A stretch of 42,516 nucleotides of DNA from Clostridia bacterium (GTDB lineage: Bacteria > Bacillota > Clostridia > Lachnospirales > Lachnospiraceae), in the NCBI GenBank assembly GCA_910574835.1, contig CAJTDE010000036.1, positions 1 through 42,516 on the forward strand, in the 5' to 3' direction. Below, one piece after another: positions 24,181 through 34,616 of this stretch. Made by a program: the position numbers and the translations under genes. Under the pieces are notes generated by a model, which did no database searches, was not told the origin of the DNA, and saw nothing but the letters and a program-made list of their open reading frames with translations. The stretch's first letter is position 1. Every line of letters begins with the position of its first letter.

Positions 24181-26088
24181 ATGATACTGGCATGTCAAAA
24201 TATTCATCATGCATTTGGCACGAACATTATTTTAAAGGACGCATCCTTTCATATAGAAGAGCGGGAAAAGGCCGCCATCGTAGGCATCAACGGAGCCGGC
24301 AAGTCCACGCTCTTAAAAATCATCGTCCATGAGCTGGAGCCGGACTCCGGCGAGGTCATTTTAGCAAAGGGGCGTTCACTGGGATATCTGGCCCAGCACC
24401 AGGATCTGGAGAGCCGGCGCACCATATACGAAGAGCTTTTGGAGGTTAAGCGGGACGTCATCGAGTTGGAGAAGCGCATCCGCCTTCTGGAGCAGGAAAT
24501 GAAAGAGCTTTCCTCCGACGCCCTGAAGGCGGCCCTTCAAACTTATACCCGCCTCAACCACGAATTTGAGCAAAAGAACGGTTATGCTTACAAAAGCGAG
24601 ATTATCGGTGTTCTAAAGGGCCTGGGCTTTCCCGAGGAAGATTTTGAAAAGGAAGTGAACACCCTTTCCGGCGGGCAGAAAACAAGGGTTTCTCTGGGGA
24701 AGCTCCTGCTCTCCCACCCGGATATTATCCTTTTGGACGAGCCGACCAACCATCTTGATATGAGTTCGATTGCCTGGCTGGAAACCTTTTTGCTGAACTA
24801 CGACGGGGCTGTAATTATCGTAGCCCACGACCGATATTTTTTAAACCGCGTCGTTACAAAAGTCGTCGAGATTGACAATGGTCAGGTTATCTCCTTTCAA
24901 GGCAATTATTCGGACTATGCTTCCAAAAAAGCACAGCTTCGCGAGGCCCAAATGACTGCCTGGCTGAATCAGCAAAAAGAGATCAGGCACCAGGAGGAGG
25001 TTATCGCAAAGCTTAAGTCCTTCAATCGGGAAAAGTCTATCCGCCGGGCCGAAAGCCGGGAAAAGCTTTTGGACAAAATGGATGTTTTGGAAAAGCCCAC
25101 CGAGGTCCGCTCGGAGATGCACATTCGTCTGGAACCGGATATTGTAAGCGGAAATGATGTCCTGACAGTGGAAGGACTTTCCAAATCCTTCGGCGCTCTC
25201 TCCCTGTTTCACGATCTGAATTTTGACATAAAGCGCGGAGAACGTGTCGCCCTCATTGGCAATAACGGGACAGGCAAAACTACGATCCTGAAGATCTTAA
25301 ACGGACTTCTGGATGCTGACGAAGGCTCTTTTTGTCTGGGTACAAAGGTTAAAATCGGTTATTATGATCAGGAACACCATGTGCTTCATATGGAGAAAAC
25401 ACTTTTTGAAGAGATTTCCGATGCCTATCCGAATCTGGACAACACAAAAATCCGCAACACATTGGCAGCTTTTTTGTTTACCGGCGATGATGTATTCAAA
25501 CGAATCGGAGATTTGAGCGGCGGGGAGCGCGGCCGTGTTTCACTGGCAAAGCTGATGCTCTCAGAGGCTAACTTCCTCATCCTGGACGAGCCTACGAACC
25601 ATCTGGATATTGTATCCAAAGAAATATTGGAGGAAGCCTTGAACCGCTATACGGGTACGGTGCTCTATGTATCCCATGACCGGTACTTTATCAATACAAC
25701 CGCTACCCGAATCCTGGATCTAACAGACCGGCAGCTCGTAAATTATATCGGCAATTATGATTATTATTTGGAAAAGCATGAAGAGCTGACGCCCGCCTCC
25801 TCTTCGGAAGAAACCGCTGCCAATCCGGAAGCCTCTTCCGCCGGAAAGCTTGACTGGAAGCAGCAAAAAGAGGAGCAGGCCCGTATTCGCAAACGGGAAA
25901 ATGATTTAAAAAAGACGGAGGCCGAGATCTTTGAACTGGAAACAAGGGATCAGGAGATTGACGAGCTTCTTACAAAGGAAGAGATCTACACAAGTACCGC
26001 AGAATGTCTAAAGCTTCACCGGGAAAAAGAGTCCATAGGCAAACGTCTGGAGCTGCTTTATGAAGCCTGGGAAGCCCTTGCACAATAA
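24181..26088 (+). CDS. ABC-F family ATPase (YdiF-like)
   Basis: This 635-residue soluble protein has two ATPase domains and no membrane part. Domain 1 has Walker A GINGAGKST, signature LSGGQKTRVS and LLDEPTNHLD. Domain 2 has GNNGTGKTT, LSGGERGRVS and ILDEPTNHLD. The arm between the domains (about 245-310) includes KLKSFNREKSIRRAESREK, as in the YdiF branch. A C-terminal coiled coil of about 100 residues follows. ABC-F proteins act on the ribosome in translation or in antibiotic protection. The arm here resembles housekeeping members more than short-armed resistance types. The start is the ATG at 24181; a longer frame from 24139 lacks a good ribosome site. Confidence 0.93.
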   Translation: MILACQNIHHAFGTNIILKDASFHIEEREKAAIVGINGAGKSTLLKIIVHELEPDSGEVILAKGRSLGYLAQHQDLESRRTIYEELLEVKRDVIELEKRIRLLEQEMKELSSDALKAALQTYTRLNHEFEQKNGYAYKSEIIGVLKGLGFPEEDFEKEVNTLSGGQKTRVSLGKLLLSHPDIILLDEPTNHLDMSSIAWLETFLLNYDGAVIIVAHDRYFLNRVVTKVVEIDNGQVISFQGNYSDYASKKAQLREAQMTAWLNQQKEIRHQEEVIAKLKSFNREKSIRRAESREKLLDKMDVLEKPTEVRSEMHIRLEPDIVSGNDVLTVEGLSKSFGALSLFHDLNFDIKRGERVALIGNNGTGKTTILKILNGLLDADEGSFCLGTKVKIGYYDQEHHVLHMEKTLFEEISDAYPNLDNTKIRNTLAAFLFTGDDVFKRIGDLSGGERGRVSLAKLMLSEANFLILDEPTNHLDIVSKEILEEALNRYTGTVLYVSHDRYFINTTATRILDLTDRQLVNYIGNYDYYLEKHEELTPASSSEETAANPEASSAGKLDWKQQKEEQARIRKRENDLKKTEAEIFELETRDQEIDELLTKEEIYTSTAECLKLHREKESIGKRLELLYEAWEALAQ

Positions 26089-26104
26089 AAAGCTTTATGT
26101 CACA

Positions 26105-26140
26105 AAGCGCCGGCCAACTCTTAATGATTGGCCAGCGCTT
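26105..26140. terminator. Bidirectional terminator
   Basis: AAGCGC-GGCCAA pairs with TTGGCC-GCGCTT, with one mismatch and a 10-nt loop. The minus strand continues TTTGTGAC. The hairpin contains the last codons and stop of the SGNH gene and also follows the ABC-F gene. Confidence 0.7.
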
Positions 26141-27113
26141 CCTGAAATTCCTTTAGATTTTCAACTGTCACATAATATCCAAATCCCTGACTTTCCAGCT
26201 CTTCATCCCTCACATCATTGAAAATCCGATCAATAATCATGTCGCCCACGTCTTCCGTAAAGTGGCTGGCTTCATAATAATTGTTCCGATCAGTCGTAAT
26301 ATCATTGATTCCGCTGAAATTGTAGTAGTCAACCGGATCCGAGAGCCACTCCAGAAATACGTCATATCCATAGATCTGGGATTCCTGGTAAGTCTTATAA
26401 TAAATCGGATTTGTGAAAACAATGAGATTGATATCGTATTCTTTACAAAGCTCCGCAATGCGCCGAACGCTCAATACGGCGCCGTCCGCATAAGTACGAT
26501 AATAATTCTCCCAATAAGGGGCATCCCCGTTCCACGTCCCGCCCAAAGAGGGATCTCTTTTGCTGGACCCGCTGCGGTAATAGCGATCCACATAATCCGG
26601 ATCTTCTATCTCATGCTCCAGAGTAACCTCCAAAGAACGGATCACGCCTTTGATGCTGAAATAGTTTGCATAAAAGCCCAGTTTATTTTCTCTCGGGTAA
26701 GGAATCCGGTAAAATTGCTTGTCATGTATGGAGGGATCTACCAGGCAGGAAATATTGTCTACACCAATCATAACATTTTTCGGTATGATTCCGTTTGCAA
26801 TCAATTCCCGCAGATTTTCCAAGTGCTCTTCGGGCAGGCCCTCGGAGTAGGACATATTATACCATTTTCCATCCGGAATTTTTTCCACATCAATGAAGCC
26901 TGTCCGCGAAGAACCGAACAGGAAGGAGTCAAATTTGTCCGGGTTGTGAAGAATGTATTCCATCTTGATGTAGTTGCTGTTCGGCTCCACCCCGTTATCT
27001 CGAATCCGCCTCCAATGAAATACATTGTAAGGGTCTGCCAGAATAGGGATGGCGATTTCCAACAGCAATATAAAAAAAACGAAGGGGGCTATCTTTTTCA
27101 AAAATATTTTCAT
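26121..27113 (-). CDS. SGNH-like membrane-anchored acyl-transfer partner (DltD/AlgX-like)
   Basis: This 330-residue protein has an N-terminal membrane anchor (about residues 9-26) and an extracellular domain. FDSFLFGSSRTGFID holds the GxS of an SGNH-type enzyme. A late YEASHF near residue 282 could supply the catalytic His. Proteins of this build are encoded beside MBOAT O-acyltransferases and complete the transfer of acyl groups to wall or extracellular polymers. The start at 27113 has GGAG 6 nt upstream. It lies 21 nt after the MBOAT gene, as in alginate- and Dlt-like acylation pairs. The acceptor polymer is unknown. Confidence 0.72.
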   Translation of the reverse strand: MKIFLKKIAPFVFFILLLEIAIPILADPYNVFHWRRIRDNGVEPNSNYIKMEYILHNPDKFDSFLFGSSRTGFIDVEKIPDGKWYNMSYSEGLPEEHLENLRELIANGIIPKNVMIGVDNISCLVDPSIHDKQFYRIPYPRENKLGFYANYFSIKGVIRSLEVTLEHEIEDPDYVDRYYRSGSSKRDPSLGGTWNGDAPYWENYYRTYADGAVLSVRRIAELCKEYDINLIVFTNPIYYKTYQESQIYGYDVFLEWLSDPVDYYNFSGINDITTDRNNYYEASHFTEDVGDMIIDRIFNDVRDEELESQGFGYYVTVENLKEFQEALANH

Positions 27114-27134
27114 TTGGATCTCCATTTGCCTGCG

Positions 27135-28589
27135 CTAAAACTGGAAATATACAAATTCGTATTCTCCCAGCTGGCGGCTGTATAATACCGCGAACAGCAG
27201 TAAAAAGTAGACCGCGTAGCGGATCGGTTTTTTTAAGGCTCCTATGCGCTGCCAGACGTCGTTTTTCTGTTCCAGGTAATCGTGTATAAGCAGTACGAGT
27301 ATACACAGAAAGCTGGTGATCAGCGTCTTTAATCCGGACGCCTGTACCATCCCGGCGCTGCGGAATGCCTGGTATCCGTCTGCCAGGTAGGCGATTGGAT
27401 TTGTGATTCCGTCTAACAGGTGCGTTAATATATAGCCCGCATCGGAAATCTTATTGGCCCGGAAAAAGATCCAAGTTACGCTCACGAACAGGAAGGTAAG
27501 CCCTATCCGTACCCAGGTTCTTTTCTTTGTATCTATATGGAAGATACGTATCCATTCCCGTTCCAGAATCTGGCCCAGGCCGTGGATACCGCCCCAGAGC
27601 ACATAGGTCCAATTTGCCCCATGCCACAGGCCGCTGACCAGGAAGGTCACAAGGAGATTCCATCGGTTGCGCCATGCTCCTCTTCTGCTGCCGCCCAGCG
27701 GGATATACAGATAGTCCCGGAACCAGGTGGACAAAGAAATATGCCACCGGCTCCAAAATTCCCGGATGGAGGCTGCAAAATAGGGGCTTTTAAAGTTAGT
27801 CATCAAATCAATATCCAACAGCTTTGCCGTGCCTACCGCAATGTCGGAATAGCCGGAAAAGTCGCAGTAAATCTGGAAGGTAAACAGTACCGTCGCCAGG
27901 AGCAGAGGAAAGCCTGTGAAGCTTTTCGCTGAATTGTATACCGTATCTACATAGACGGCTATGGTATCTGCGATTGCGATTTTCTTAAAAAATCCCCAGG
28001 CTATCATCTTCGCTCCGTAGATAGCCTTATCCGTGTGGAAGGTATGCTCTCCTTCTATCTGGGGAAGCAGATTTTTGGTACGCTCAATAGGGCCTGCCAC
28101 CAATTGAGGGAAAAATGAGATAAATGTAGCATATTTCCCCAAATGGCGGCATGCCTTTACTTCACCCTGGTAAACGTCAATGACATAGCTTAAGGTCTGG
28201 AAGGTGTAAAAAGAGATGCCTACCGGAAGCATCAGGTTCAATGTGGTTTCCTGAACCGGAATAGCGATGCTCCGCATGAAGTCCGTGACGCTTTTGCTTA
28301 AAAAATTAAAGTATTTAAAGAAGAACAGGATGCCGAAGCTGATAAGCAGGGCCGCTGTCAGACACAGCTTCTTTTTCCTTCGGCTCTCTGTCCGTTCCAT
28401 TAACAGCGCCGCTCCATAGGATACCAGTGTTGTCGTAAGTATCAAAGTTACATACTTTACGTTCCAGCTCATGTAAAAATAGTAGCTGGAGACGAAAAGC
28501 ACACTCCACCGGTATCTTGCCGGAATGATCCAATAGACGGTAAATACTATGGGCAGAAATACATAAAATGCATTGGAATTAAACAGCAT
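27135..28589 (-). CDS. MBOAT family O-acyltransferase
   Basis: This 484-residue polytopic membrane enzyme resembles DltB/AlgI. It begins [20 protein letters not shown] and shows [57 protein letters not shown] and the catalytic His region [19 protein letters not shown]. It moves acyl groups across the membrane for transfer to an extracellular polymer. The ATG lies inside the 3' end of icd (11-bp overlap), so it is co-translated with that gene. The SGNH-like partner follows. The pairing supports polysaccharide or teichoic-acid-like acylation. Confidence 0.92.
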   Translation of the reverse strand: MLFNSNAFYVFLPIVFTVYWIIPARYRWSVLFVSSYYFYMSWNVKYVTLILTTTLVSYGAALLMERTESRRKKKLCLTAALLISFGILFFFKYFNFLSKSVTDFMRSIAIPVQETTLNLMLPVGISFYTFQTLSYVIDVYQGEVKACRHLGKYATFISFFPQLVAGPIERTKNLLPQIEGEHTFHTDKAIYGAKMIAWGFFKKIAIADTIAVYVDTVYNSAKSFTGFPLLLATVLFTFQIYCDFSGYSDIAVGTAKLLDIDLMTNFKSPYFAASIREFWSRWHISLSTWFRDYLYIPLGGSRRGAWRNRWNLLVTFLVSGLWHGANWTYVLWGGIHGLGQILEREWIRIFHIDTKKRTWVRIGLTFLFVSVTWIFFRANKISDAGYILTHLLDGITNPIAYLADGYQAFRSAGMVQASGLKTLITSFLCILVLLIHDYLEQKNDVWQRIGALKKPIRYAVYFLLLFAVLYSRQLGEYEFVYFQF

Positions 28590-29796
28590 GTAAAAGTTCC
28601 TCTAAGGTAGCTCGGATCTCTTTGATGAAGGCTTGGCTGGAAAGCACGGCCGGGTTTTCCAGGGTCGTGATAAGCGCCAGATCCTTTGTCATTTTTCCGG
28701 ACTCAATCGTCTTTAAGGAGGCTTCCTCAAGCTTATCCGCAAAGTTCATCAAGGCTTCGTTTTTATCCAGTTCGCCGCGCTTTCTCAATGCGCCTGACCA
28801 GGCAAAGATGGTGGCTATGGAATTGGTGGAGGTCTCCTCTCCCTTTAAATGCTTGTAGTAATGACGCTGTACGGTGCCGTGAGCCGCCTCGTACTCAAAG
28901 TATCCGCGGGGGGATACAAGAACAGAGGTCATCATGGCCAGAGAACCGAAAGCCGTGGCTATGAGATCACTCATGACGTCGCCGTCATAGTTTTTACAAG
29001 CCCAGATGTAGCCGCCCTCCGATTTGACAACGCGGGCTACTGCGTCGTCAATAAGCGTGTAGAAGTATTCGATGCCCAGACGGTCAAATTCTTCCTTGTA
29101 TTCCTTCTCAAAGATCTCCTGGAAGGTGTCCTTGAAGTAATGATCATATTTCTTGGAAATAGTGTCCTTGGTAGCAAACCACAGATCCTGCTTCTGGGAA
29201 ACGGCGTAGGAAAAACAGCTTCTTGCAAAGCTTTCCACGGAGCTTTCCAGATTATGCATACCCTGGGCAATTCCCGCTTCCTTGAAATCATGAACGGTTT
29301 CGCGTATCTCGGTTCCGTCCTCCCCCGTGAATACAAGCTCGCATGTTCCCGGACCGGGGACCTTGATTTCCGTGGCTTTGTATACGTCGCCGTAAGCGTG
29401 ACGGGCTACGGTGATGGGCTTTTTCCAGGTCTTTACATAAGGCTCAATGCCTTTCACAATAATGGGAACGCGAAATACGGTGCCGTCCAGAATCGCCCGG
29501 ATGGTGCCGTTGGGACTCTTCCACATTTCTTTTAAGTCATATTCCTCCATGCGGGCGGCGTTTGGTGTGATGGTTGCGCATTTTACGGCCACTCCGTATT
29601 TCTTTGTGGCTTCGGCCGCATCTATGGTGATCTGGTCGTTGGTTTCGTTGCGCTTTTCCAGGCCCAGATCGTAATATTCCGTATTTAAATCAATAAATGG
29701 ATGCAGCAGTTCTTCCTTAATCATCCTCCAAAGAATACGTGTCATTTCATCCCCGTCCATCTCTACCAGCGGGGTTGGCATCTTGATTTTTTCCAT
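28579..29796 (-). CDS. icd: NADP-dependent isocitrate dehydrogenase, eukaryotic-like type
   Basis: This 405-residue enzyme oxidises isocitrate to 2-oxoglutarate with reduction of NADP. It belongs to the branch of mitochondrial and cytosolic [56 protein letters not shown] (with the substrate-binding Arg), [20 protein letters not shown] and [19 protein letters not shown] lies before the ATG, and a TTGCAG-N17-TATAAT promoter lies at 29844-29872. The end overlaps the MBOAT gene by 11 bp. In fermenters with an incomplete TCA cycle it supplies glutamate precursor. Confidence 0.95.
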   Translation of the reverse strand: MEKIKMPTPLVEMDGDEMTRILWRMIKEELLHPFIDLNTEYYDLGLEKRNETNDQITIDAAEATKKYGVAVKCATITPNAARMEEYDLKEMWKSPNGTIRAILDGTVFRVPIIVKGIEPYVKTWKKPITVARHAYGDVYKATEIKVPGPGTCELVFTGEDGTEIRETVHDFKEAGIAQGMHNLESSVESFARSCFSYAVSQKQDLWFATKDTISKKYDHYFKDTFQEIFEKEYKEEFDRLGIEYFYTLIDDAVARVVKSEGGYIWACKNYDGDVMSDLIATAFGSLAMMTSVLVSPRGYFEYEAAHGTVQRHYYKHLKGEETSTNSIATIFAWSGALRKRGELDKNEALMNFADKLEEASLKTIESGKMTKDLALITTLENPAVLSSQAFIKEIRATLEELLHAV

Positions 29797-29843
29797 TCTT
29801 TGCTCCTCCTCAGATTTCCGGCGAAAGGCCGATTCTGTTCTAC

Positions 29844-29872
29844 ATTATAGTCGATCTTTCACTTGTCTGCAA
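29844..29872 (-). promoter_or_regulatory. icd operon promoter
   Basis: On the minus strand TTGCAG (29867-29872) and TATAAT (29844-29849) are spaced by 17 bp, 47 nt before the icd ATG. Confidence 0.7.
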
Positions 29873-29874
29873 GC

Positions 29875-31263
29875 TCAAAATCTTCCGAGGAGCTGGAAGC
29901 TGCTGTACAAATCCAAAGCGCCGTAGCCCCAGGAGCGGTTGGGGTAAAGGTCCTTGGGATTGCGTCTGGCTCCCCGGATCATAAGCTGCTTGATTTCAAA
30001 AGTACCCATTGACGGACGGTTATTCCGCACAATCCCCCATTCCAGAAGAAGAGCCGCCGCTCCTGCCGCTATGGCTGCCGCTGCGCTGGTTCCCGTTAAG
30101 CAGCTTATCCTGTTTCCCTGTTCAAAGCCGCACACCTCCACACCGGGAGCCGCGATATCCGGCTTAATGCGTCCCCGCCTGGTGTAGCCCCGGCTGGAAG
30201 CTATATAAATGCTGTCGTTTTGAACCTGGTAGCCGGCCACTGCAATAGGCGTATCCGCATTGGCCGGAGAGGTAAGGGTGATATCCGGATTGGAATTGGG
30301 AAATACCGTTCCTTCCGAGATAAATCCCTTTACCGGAAGCCAGATATTATAGATACCGTGAATCACACTCGTTCCATACACTTTCAGCTTCCAGATACCC
30401 GGAGAGGGGGCGAACATGCGGATCAGAATCAGCTCTTCTCCGCTGTTGGGGTCCAGCGCCTGAAAATCAACATACACCACCGTATCCTCAAATAAGAAAT
30501 CATACTGCCGCGTTCCCAGGCTTGCACCCATCCGTGGAATCTCCTCTCCGGCCGGCGACACTATGGATATATCCAGAAGATCCGGCGTACTGCTCCAAAG
30601 CTCCATAGCAAGCCCATATTCTCCTTCCGCAACACGAAGCTCCACCTCTTCGTAGGGAAGACCCTCTCTAAGATTTCCATAAAAATGATGTCCCTGGTTG
30701 GCCTCATTTCCCCCGGCAATCACCACACAGCGCCCGGAACGGGCGCCCACCGCATTGAGCGTGGCGGAAAGCGGCGTCGTCCCCTCGTGGCCGCCACGGT
30801 TGCTTCCAAGGGCAATGCAGAGCACCAAAGGCTTCTTTTCCCGAAACGCCAGCTCGTTCAGATAGCGGACACCCATCATAATATCATTTTCCTGATAGGC
30901 CTGCGCATCCGGACGGACCATGTAGTACCGCATGAGACGTTTTTTGGCAGGCTTTAGCTTGACTACTGCCAGATCCGCCATAGGGGCCGCACCTGTCCAG
31001 CCCCGGCTGTCATCTACGCTTCCTGCCGCAATGCTGGCGACCTGCGTGCCGTGTCCCGATTCATCTCTGCTTGGCACTACTGCAAAGGGATCGGCGCTTT
31101 GCAGCGCCTGATTGATTTCTTCCTGATTGTAAACGCTTCCGTAGCCGATTCCCTCTGGAAGACGTCCGCTCTGATCCGTCTGATCCCAGATCTCCAGAAT
31201 CCGGGTAGTGCCGTCCGGATTTCGGAAACAGTCGTTTGTGTAGTCGATTCCCTCTCCTGTCAA
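29875..31263 (-). pseudogene. S8 subtilisin-like protease, N-terminus missing
   Basis: About 460 residues match the clostridial S8 peptidases of the Csp type. The catalytic His71 lies in DESGHGTQVAS, the oxyanion Asn in AGGNEANQ and the nucleophile Ser393 in LTGTSAAAAIAAG. The catalytic Asp should sit in a VxxIDTGIDYTN segment. Here the text reads YLTGEGIDYTN, so the Asp is absent, and the roughly 80-100 residues usually in front are also missing. The first in-frame codon is a TTG with no ribosome site, and a TGA lies 33 nt further upstream. The break is 125 nt from a serine recombinase gene, so insertion of the mobile element probably cut the gene. Confidence 0.78.
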
Positions 31264-31387
31264 GTACCTGAGAGAAATTTTTTTATCTTTTTTTCAAGTT
31301 CTTTCCCACTTTCCTACCCAAATGGATATCTGCCGTTAAATCCGTGTTTCAAAATATAGGATTCCATCTTAAATAACTGCAAAAAAT

Positions 31388-32932
31388 CTAGCAAACACCC
31401 TTCACCTTTGCATCTTTCCAATAGATTTCTATGTGCTGTTCATCATATACCTCAATCTTTTCAATATAGCGTCCCAGCATCTCTTTGGACAGCTCCGCAA
31501 ATGTGCTTCCTGTATACGGCTTATTCCGGCCAGTTCTCATGTGGATATAATTCTCTTCCATCATTTCAAGGCTTTTATCTAAGGCTTTCAACTCTTTTTC
31601 AATTGACTCCTGTATCAGATTATCCGATTGAAAAGCGTCTGTCTTACCAGAAGCATATTCCTGATAGGCCTCAAAATTCTGCTGTTTCAGCCTTTCTCTT
31701 TTAGCCAATAAAATCCGCCTCTCCTCTTTCAGTTTTCCGATCTCCTGTCCTAACCTGTCTGCTTCTTCCATATGGAGCCTTTCCAATTCTCCATCCGCTT
31801 CCAACTTATTCTGCATCATTAATAGGACATATTGCTCTATAAACATGGCATTTACTTTGCTGACACACTGTTTCATTGTATTTGAATAGCGTTGCCAACA
31901 GCAGAAATATGGATTTAATCCCCTGCGGTATCGTAAATTCTTTTTACAACAGCCGCATACCAGCTTCCCAACAAGCGGATGCGTCTGACGGTACTGGGGT
32001 GTTGCTTTCCTTCCCCTGCTCTCCTGTACCTTGTCAAATACGGCTTTATCAATGAGCGGTTCGTGGTGATTGCAGGTAATCAGCCAGTCTTCACGAGGAT
32101 TTAAATGGTTCTTTCCACCAACAAAATCCCTTGTATACTTTTTCTGCACAATATTCCCAATATATATTTCGTTCCTCAGTATTTGGCATATGGTACTGCT
32201 GTTCCATAAAAACCTTTCCCCTTTGGGATTTCTTTTTGTCTTTCCTTTTTCGATTTTAAATTCAATCGGCGTCTTTACCCGTGCTTCATTCAGCATCCTT
32301 GCTATCTCTATGGATGTATGTCCTTCCACGGTTAAAGAGAAAATCTGCCTGACAATCTCCGCTTCATCTTCTGCAATCAGCAGAGCGTGTCTGTCTTTCG
32401 GATCTTTTTCATAACCAAAGGGACTGTTACCGCTTACATACTGTCCTTTCTCTTTTCTTATGGCAAGGGATGAACGCACTTTTCCGGACAGATCCTTGCT
32501 GTACAGATCATAAAGCAGGTTCTTAAAATTTACATCAATATCAGCAATGCTTCCCTTATAATTACTACTGTCGTAATTATCATTTATGGAAATGAAACGG
32601 ACTCCAAGGAAAGGAAATATCTGCTCAAGATAAGCCCCCAGCTCAATATAATCTCTTGCGAATCTTGAAAAGTCTTTCACAGTAACACAATTTATCACGC
32701 CGTTTCGAATCTCTTCCAGCATTGCCTGCATACCGGGACGTTCAAAATTTGTTCCTGTATAACCGTCATCACAAAACTCAAGCAGTTCATAGTCTTCAAA
32801 ATGATCCGCAGCATATTGATTCAAAAGGATTCTCTGCATGGTAATGCTGTTGCTTTCAGATGATGTTTCTGCTTTCATCTTGTCATCCTCTTTAGATAAT
32901 CGGATATAAATTGCAATCCGGTACTTTTTCAT
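31388..32932 (-). CDS. Large serine recombinase 1
   Basis: This 514-residue site-specific recombinase has the nucleophile Ser13 in AIYIRLSKEDD. The resolvase domain continues with VKDFSRFARDYIELGAYLEQIFP and RFISINDNYDS, followed by the recombinase domain. A zinc ribbon has cysteines in LVCGCCKKNL and YFCCWQRYSN, and a coiled coil lies at about 380-470. It is the third gene of a recombinase operon, one base after gene 2, and ends 125 nt from the broken S8 gene. That places it at the end of the mobile element. All catalytic residues visible are intact. Confidence 0.95.
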   Translation of the reverse strand: MKKYRIAIYIRLSKEDDKMKAETSSESNSITMQRILLNQYAADHFEDYELLEFCDDGYTGTNFERPGMQAMLEEIRNGVINCVTVKDFSRFARDYIELGAYLEQIFPFLGVRFISINDNYDSSNYKGSIADIDVNFKNLLYDLYSKDLSGKVRSSLAIRKEKGQYVSGNSPFGYEKDPKDRHALLIAEDEAEIVRQIFSLTVEGHTSIEIARMLNEARVKTPIEFKIEKGKTKRNPKGERFLWNSSTICQILRNEIYIGNIVQKKYTRDFVGGKNHLNPREDWLITCNHHEPLIDKAVFDKVQESRGRKATPQYRQTHPLVGKLVCGCCKKNLRYRRGLNPYFCCWQRYSNTMKQCVSKVNAMFIEQYVLLMMQNKLEADGELERLHMEEADRLGQEIGKLKEERRILLAKRERLKQQNFEAYQEYASGKTDAFQSDNLIQESIEKELKALDKSLEMMEENYIHMRTGRNKPYTGSTFAELSKEMLGRYIEKIEVYDEQHIEIYWKDAKVKGVC

Positions 32933-32933
32933 G

Positions 32934-34616
32934 TTAAATGTCCCCCTTTCCCGTCAGGACATCTTTTCTTTTGAAAGCAAAGATTACCCTGACTCTGTGA
33001 TCCGGATAAACCTCTATCCTTTCAATCAGGGTCCGAACCACCTCTGCGGTCAATTCACTCTTTTCATTCCCTTTTACCAGTGTACGCAGAAAGTGATTCT
33101 TTCTGATAGTCTCGGAATCCATTCTCCTGAGTCTGTCTGTGACAGCAGCACTTTTCTGCCGGAGGGATTCAATCCTTTTGTCGTTTTCTTCTTTTGCCTT
33201 TTTAAAGCCCTCTTCCTCCATCTCTCCCATTCGGTATTTGAGGTACTGTTCGCTTCCAAGCTTCCGAATCTCCTCCAGCTTTTTTTCACAGTCAAATATC
33301 TGCCTGTTCCATTCCTCTTTCAAAGCTTCCGCTTCCCGGTTATTGCTCTCAACAAGCTCCTTTGGACGCATTGCTGACAAGGAAAACTCCTGACTGATCG
33401 CTTTCTTTACAATATCAGTCAATGCATACAGGGTAATATTTTTCCCCTCACATTTCAGATGATCCATACGGGTGTGCATTGGACAGTTATAGCCATATGC
33501 TCTTACTCTGCCCTTTTTTAATTCCTTTATGGCTATGTTTCTTTTCATTTTTGAACCGCAGGCCCCACAGTAGAGTACATCCGCAAAGATATCCTCATCC
33601 AAGGGAACCGCTTTTGAAAATCCGTCCTTGTTGCAGTATACGGACATCTTTTCAAATCTGCCTGCCGCTTCAAAGAAAGTTTCTTCACTGACAATCGGCT
33701 CATGGGTATGCTCTTTTACTGACCAGTCCTCGGAATCAATATCATGCCTTTCACGCATCATATAATCTTTTCCGCAGGTACGCCCCTGAACAAGACAGCC
33801 CATGTATACCGGATTTGTCAAAATCATTTTGACTGTCCCCCTTGGCCATTCCAAAAGTTTTTCTTTATCTTGACAGTAAATCTGCCCGGTCTTATGATAT
33901 TCCGATGGTCTGGCAATCCTCTTTTCATAGAGCCATGCAGCAATCTCTCTCATGTTTTTGCCGGAAAGAAATAAATCAAATATCTTTTTTACTACATCCG
34001 ATGTAATTTCCTCCACAAAAAGACATTTCTTATCTCCTATCCACCCGGCTCTGTAACCATAAGGCGGAATACCGCCCGTATAGCTGCCCTGCTCCCACTT
34101 TGCCTTTCTGCTGGATTTTACCTTTACGGCAATGTCCTTTGCGTACATTTCATTGACCAGATTTTTAAGGTTTACGCTTAATGTCTCATTCTGTCCGGAT
34201 ATGTTCATGCTGTCAAAATTATCGGTGACGGCAATAAAGCGTACGCCCATAAATGGAAATATTTTCTCAATATAATTTCCGGTTTCAATATGGTTCCTGC
34301 CAAACCTGGACAAATCTTTTACAATGATACAGTCTATCTTCCTCATTCTTACATCACGCATCATGCGTTCAAAGCCTTCCCGTTCAAAATTTGTTCCGGT
34401 TCTGCCCAAATCCGTATAGGTGTCATAGAGCACCATATCCTTTTGCCGGCCTATAAACTCCTTTACAATTTCCACCTGTGTTTCAATGGATTCATTTTTT
34501 CTTTCATCCGAATCCACGGAAAGCCTTGCATAAATACCGACGGAATACATTTTTGCTGATTGTCTCTTTACCCTTGTATCCAAAGCCGACTGATTCTTTT
34601 TAGAGGTTCTTGCCAT
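32934..34616 (-). CDS. Large serine recombinase 2
   Basis: This 560-residue site-specific recombinase has the nucleophile Ser33 in VGIYARLSVDSDE, after a longer basic N-terminus (MARTSKKNQSALDTRVKRQS). The resolvase part has VKDLSRFGRNHIETGNYIEKIFP and RFIAVTDNFDS. The zinc ribbon shows LYCGACGSKMKR and NCPMHTRMDHLKC, then a coiled coil. AGGAGG precedes the ATG. Its start directly abuts the stop of recombinase 3, with no gap. Sets of two or three such genes often share the integration and excision work, but the division of labour is not known here. Confidence 0.95.
   Translation of the reverse strand: MARTSKKNQSALDTRVKRQSAKMYSVGIYARLSVDSDERKNESIETQVEIVKEFIGRQKDMVLYDTYTDLGRTGTNFEREGFERMMRDVRMRKIDCIIVKDLSRFGRNHIETGNYIEKIFPFMGVRFIAVTDNFDSMNISGQNETLSVNLKNLVNEMYAKDIAVKVKSSRKAKWEQGSYTGGIPPYGYRAGWIGDKKCLFVEEITSDVVKKIFDLFLSGKNMREIAAWLYEKRIARPSEYHKTGQIYCQDKEKLLEWPRGTVKMILTNPVYMGCLVQGRTCGKDYMMRERHDIDSEDWSVKEHTHEPIVSEETFFEAAGRFEKMSVYCNKDGFSKAVPLDEDIFADVLYCGACGSKMKRNIAIKELKKGRVRAYGYNCPMHTRMDHLKCEGKNITLYALTDIVKKAISQEFSLSAMRPKELVESNNREAEALKEEWNRQIFDCEKKLEEIRKLGSEQYLKYRMGEMEEEGFKKAKEENDKRIESLRQKSAAVTDRLRRMDSETIRKNHFLRTLVKGNEKSELTAEVVRTLIERIEVYPDHRVRVIFAFKRKDVLTGKGDI

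Noticed and set aside
26262-27185. Plus-strand open frame of about 307 codons
   Set aside because: It is the reverse complement of the SGNH-like gene, which has a membrane anchor, a GxS motif and a ribosome site. The plus frame has neither.
28849-29535. Plus-strand open frame of about 228 codons
   Set aside because: It is antisense to icd, which is firmly recognised.
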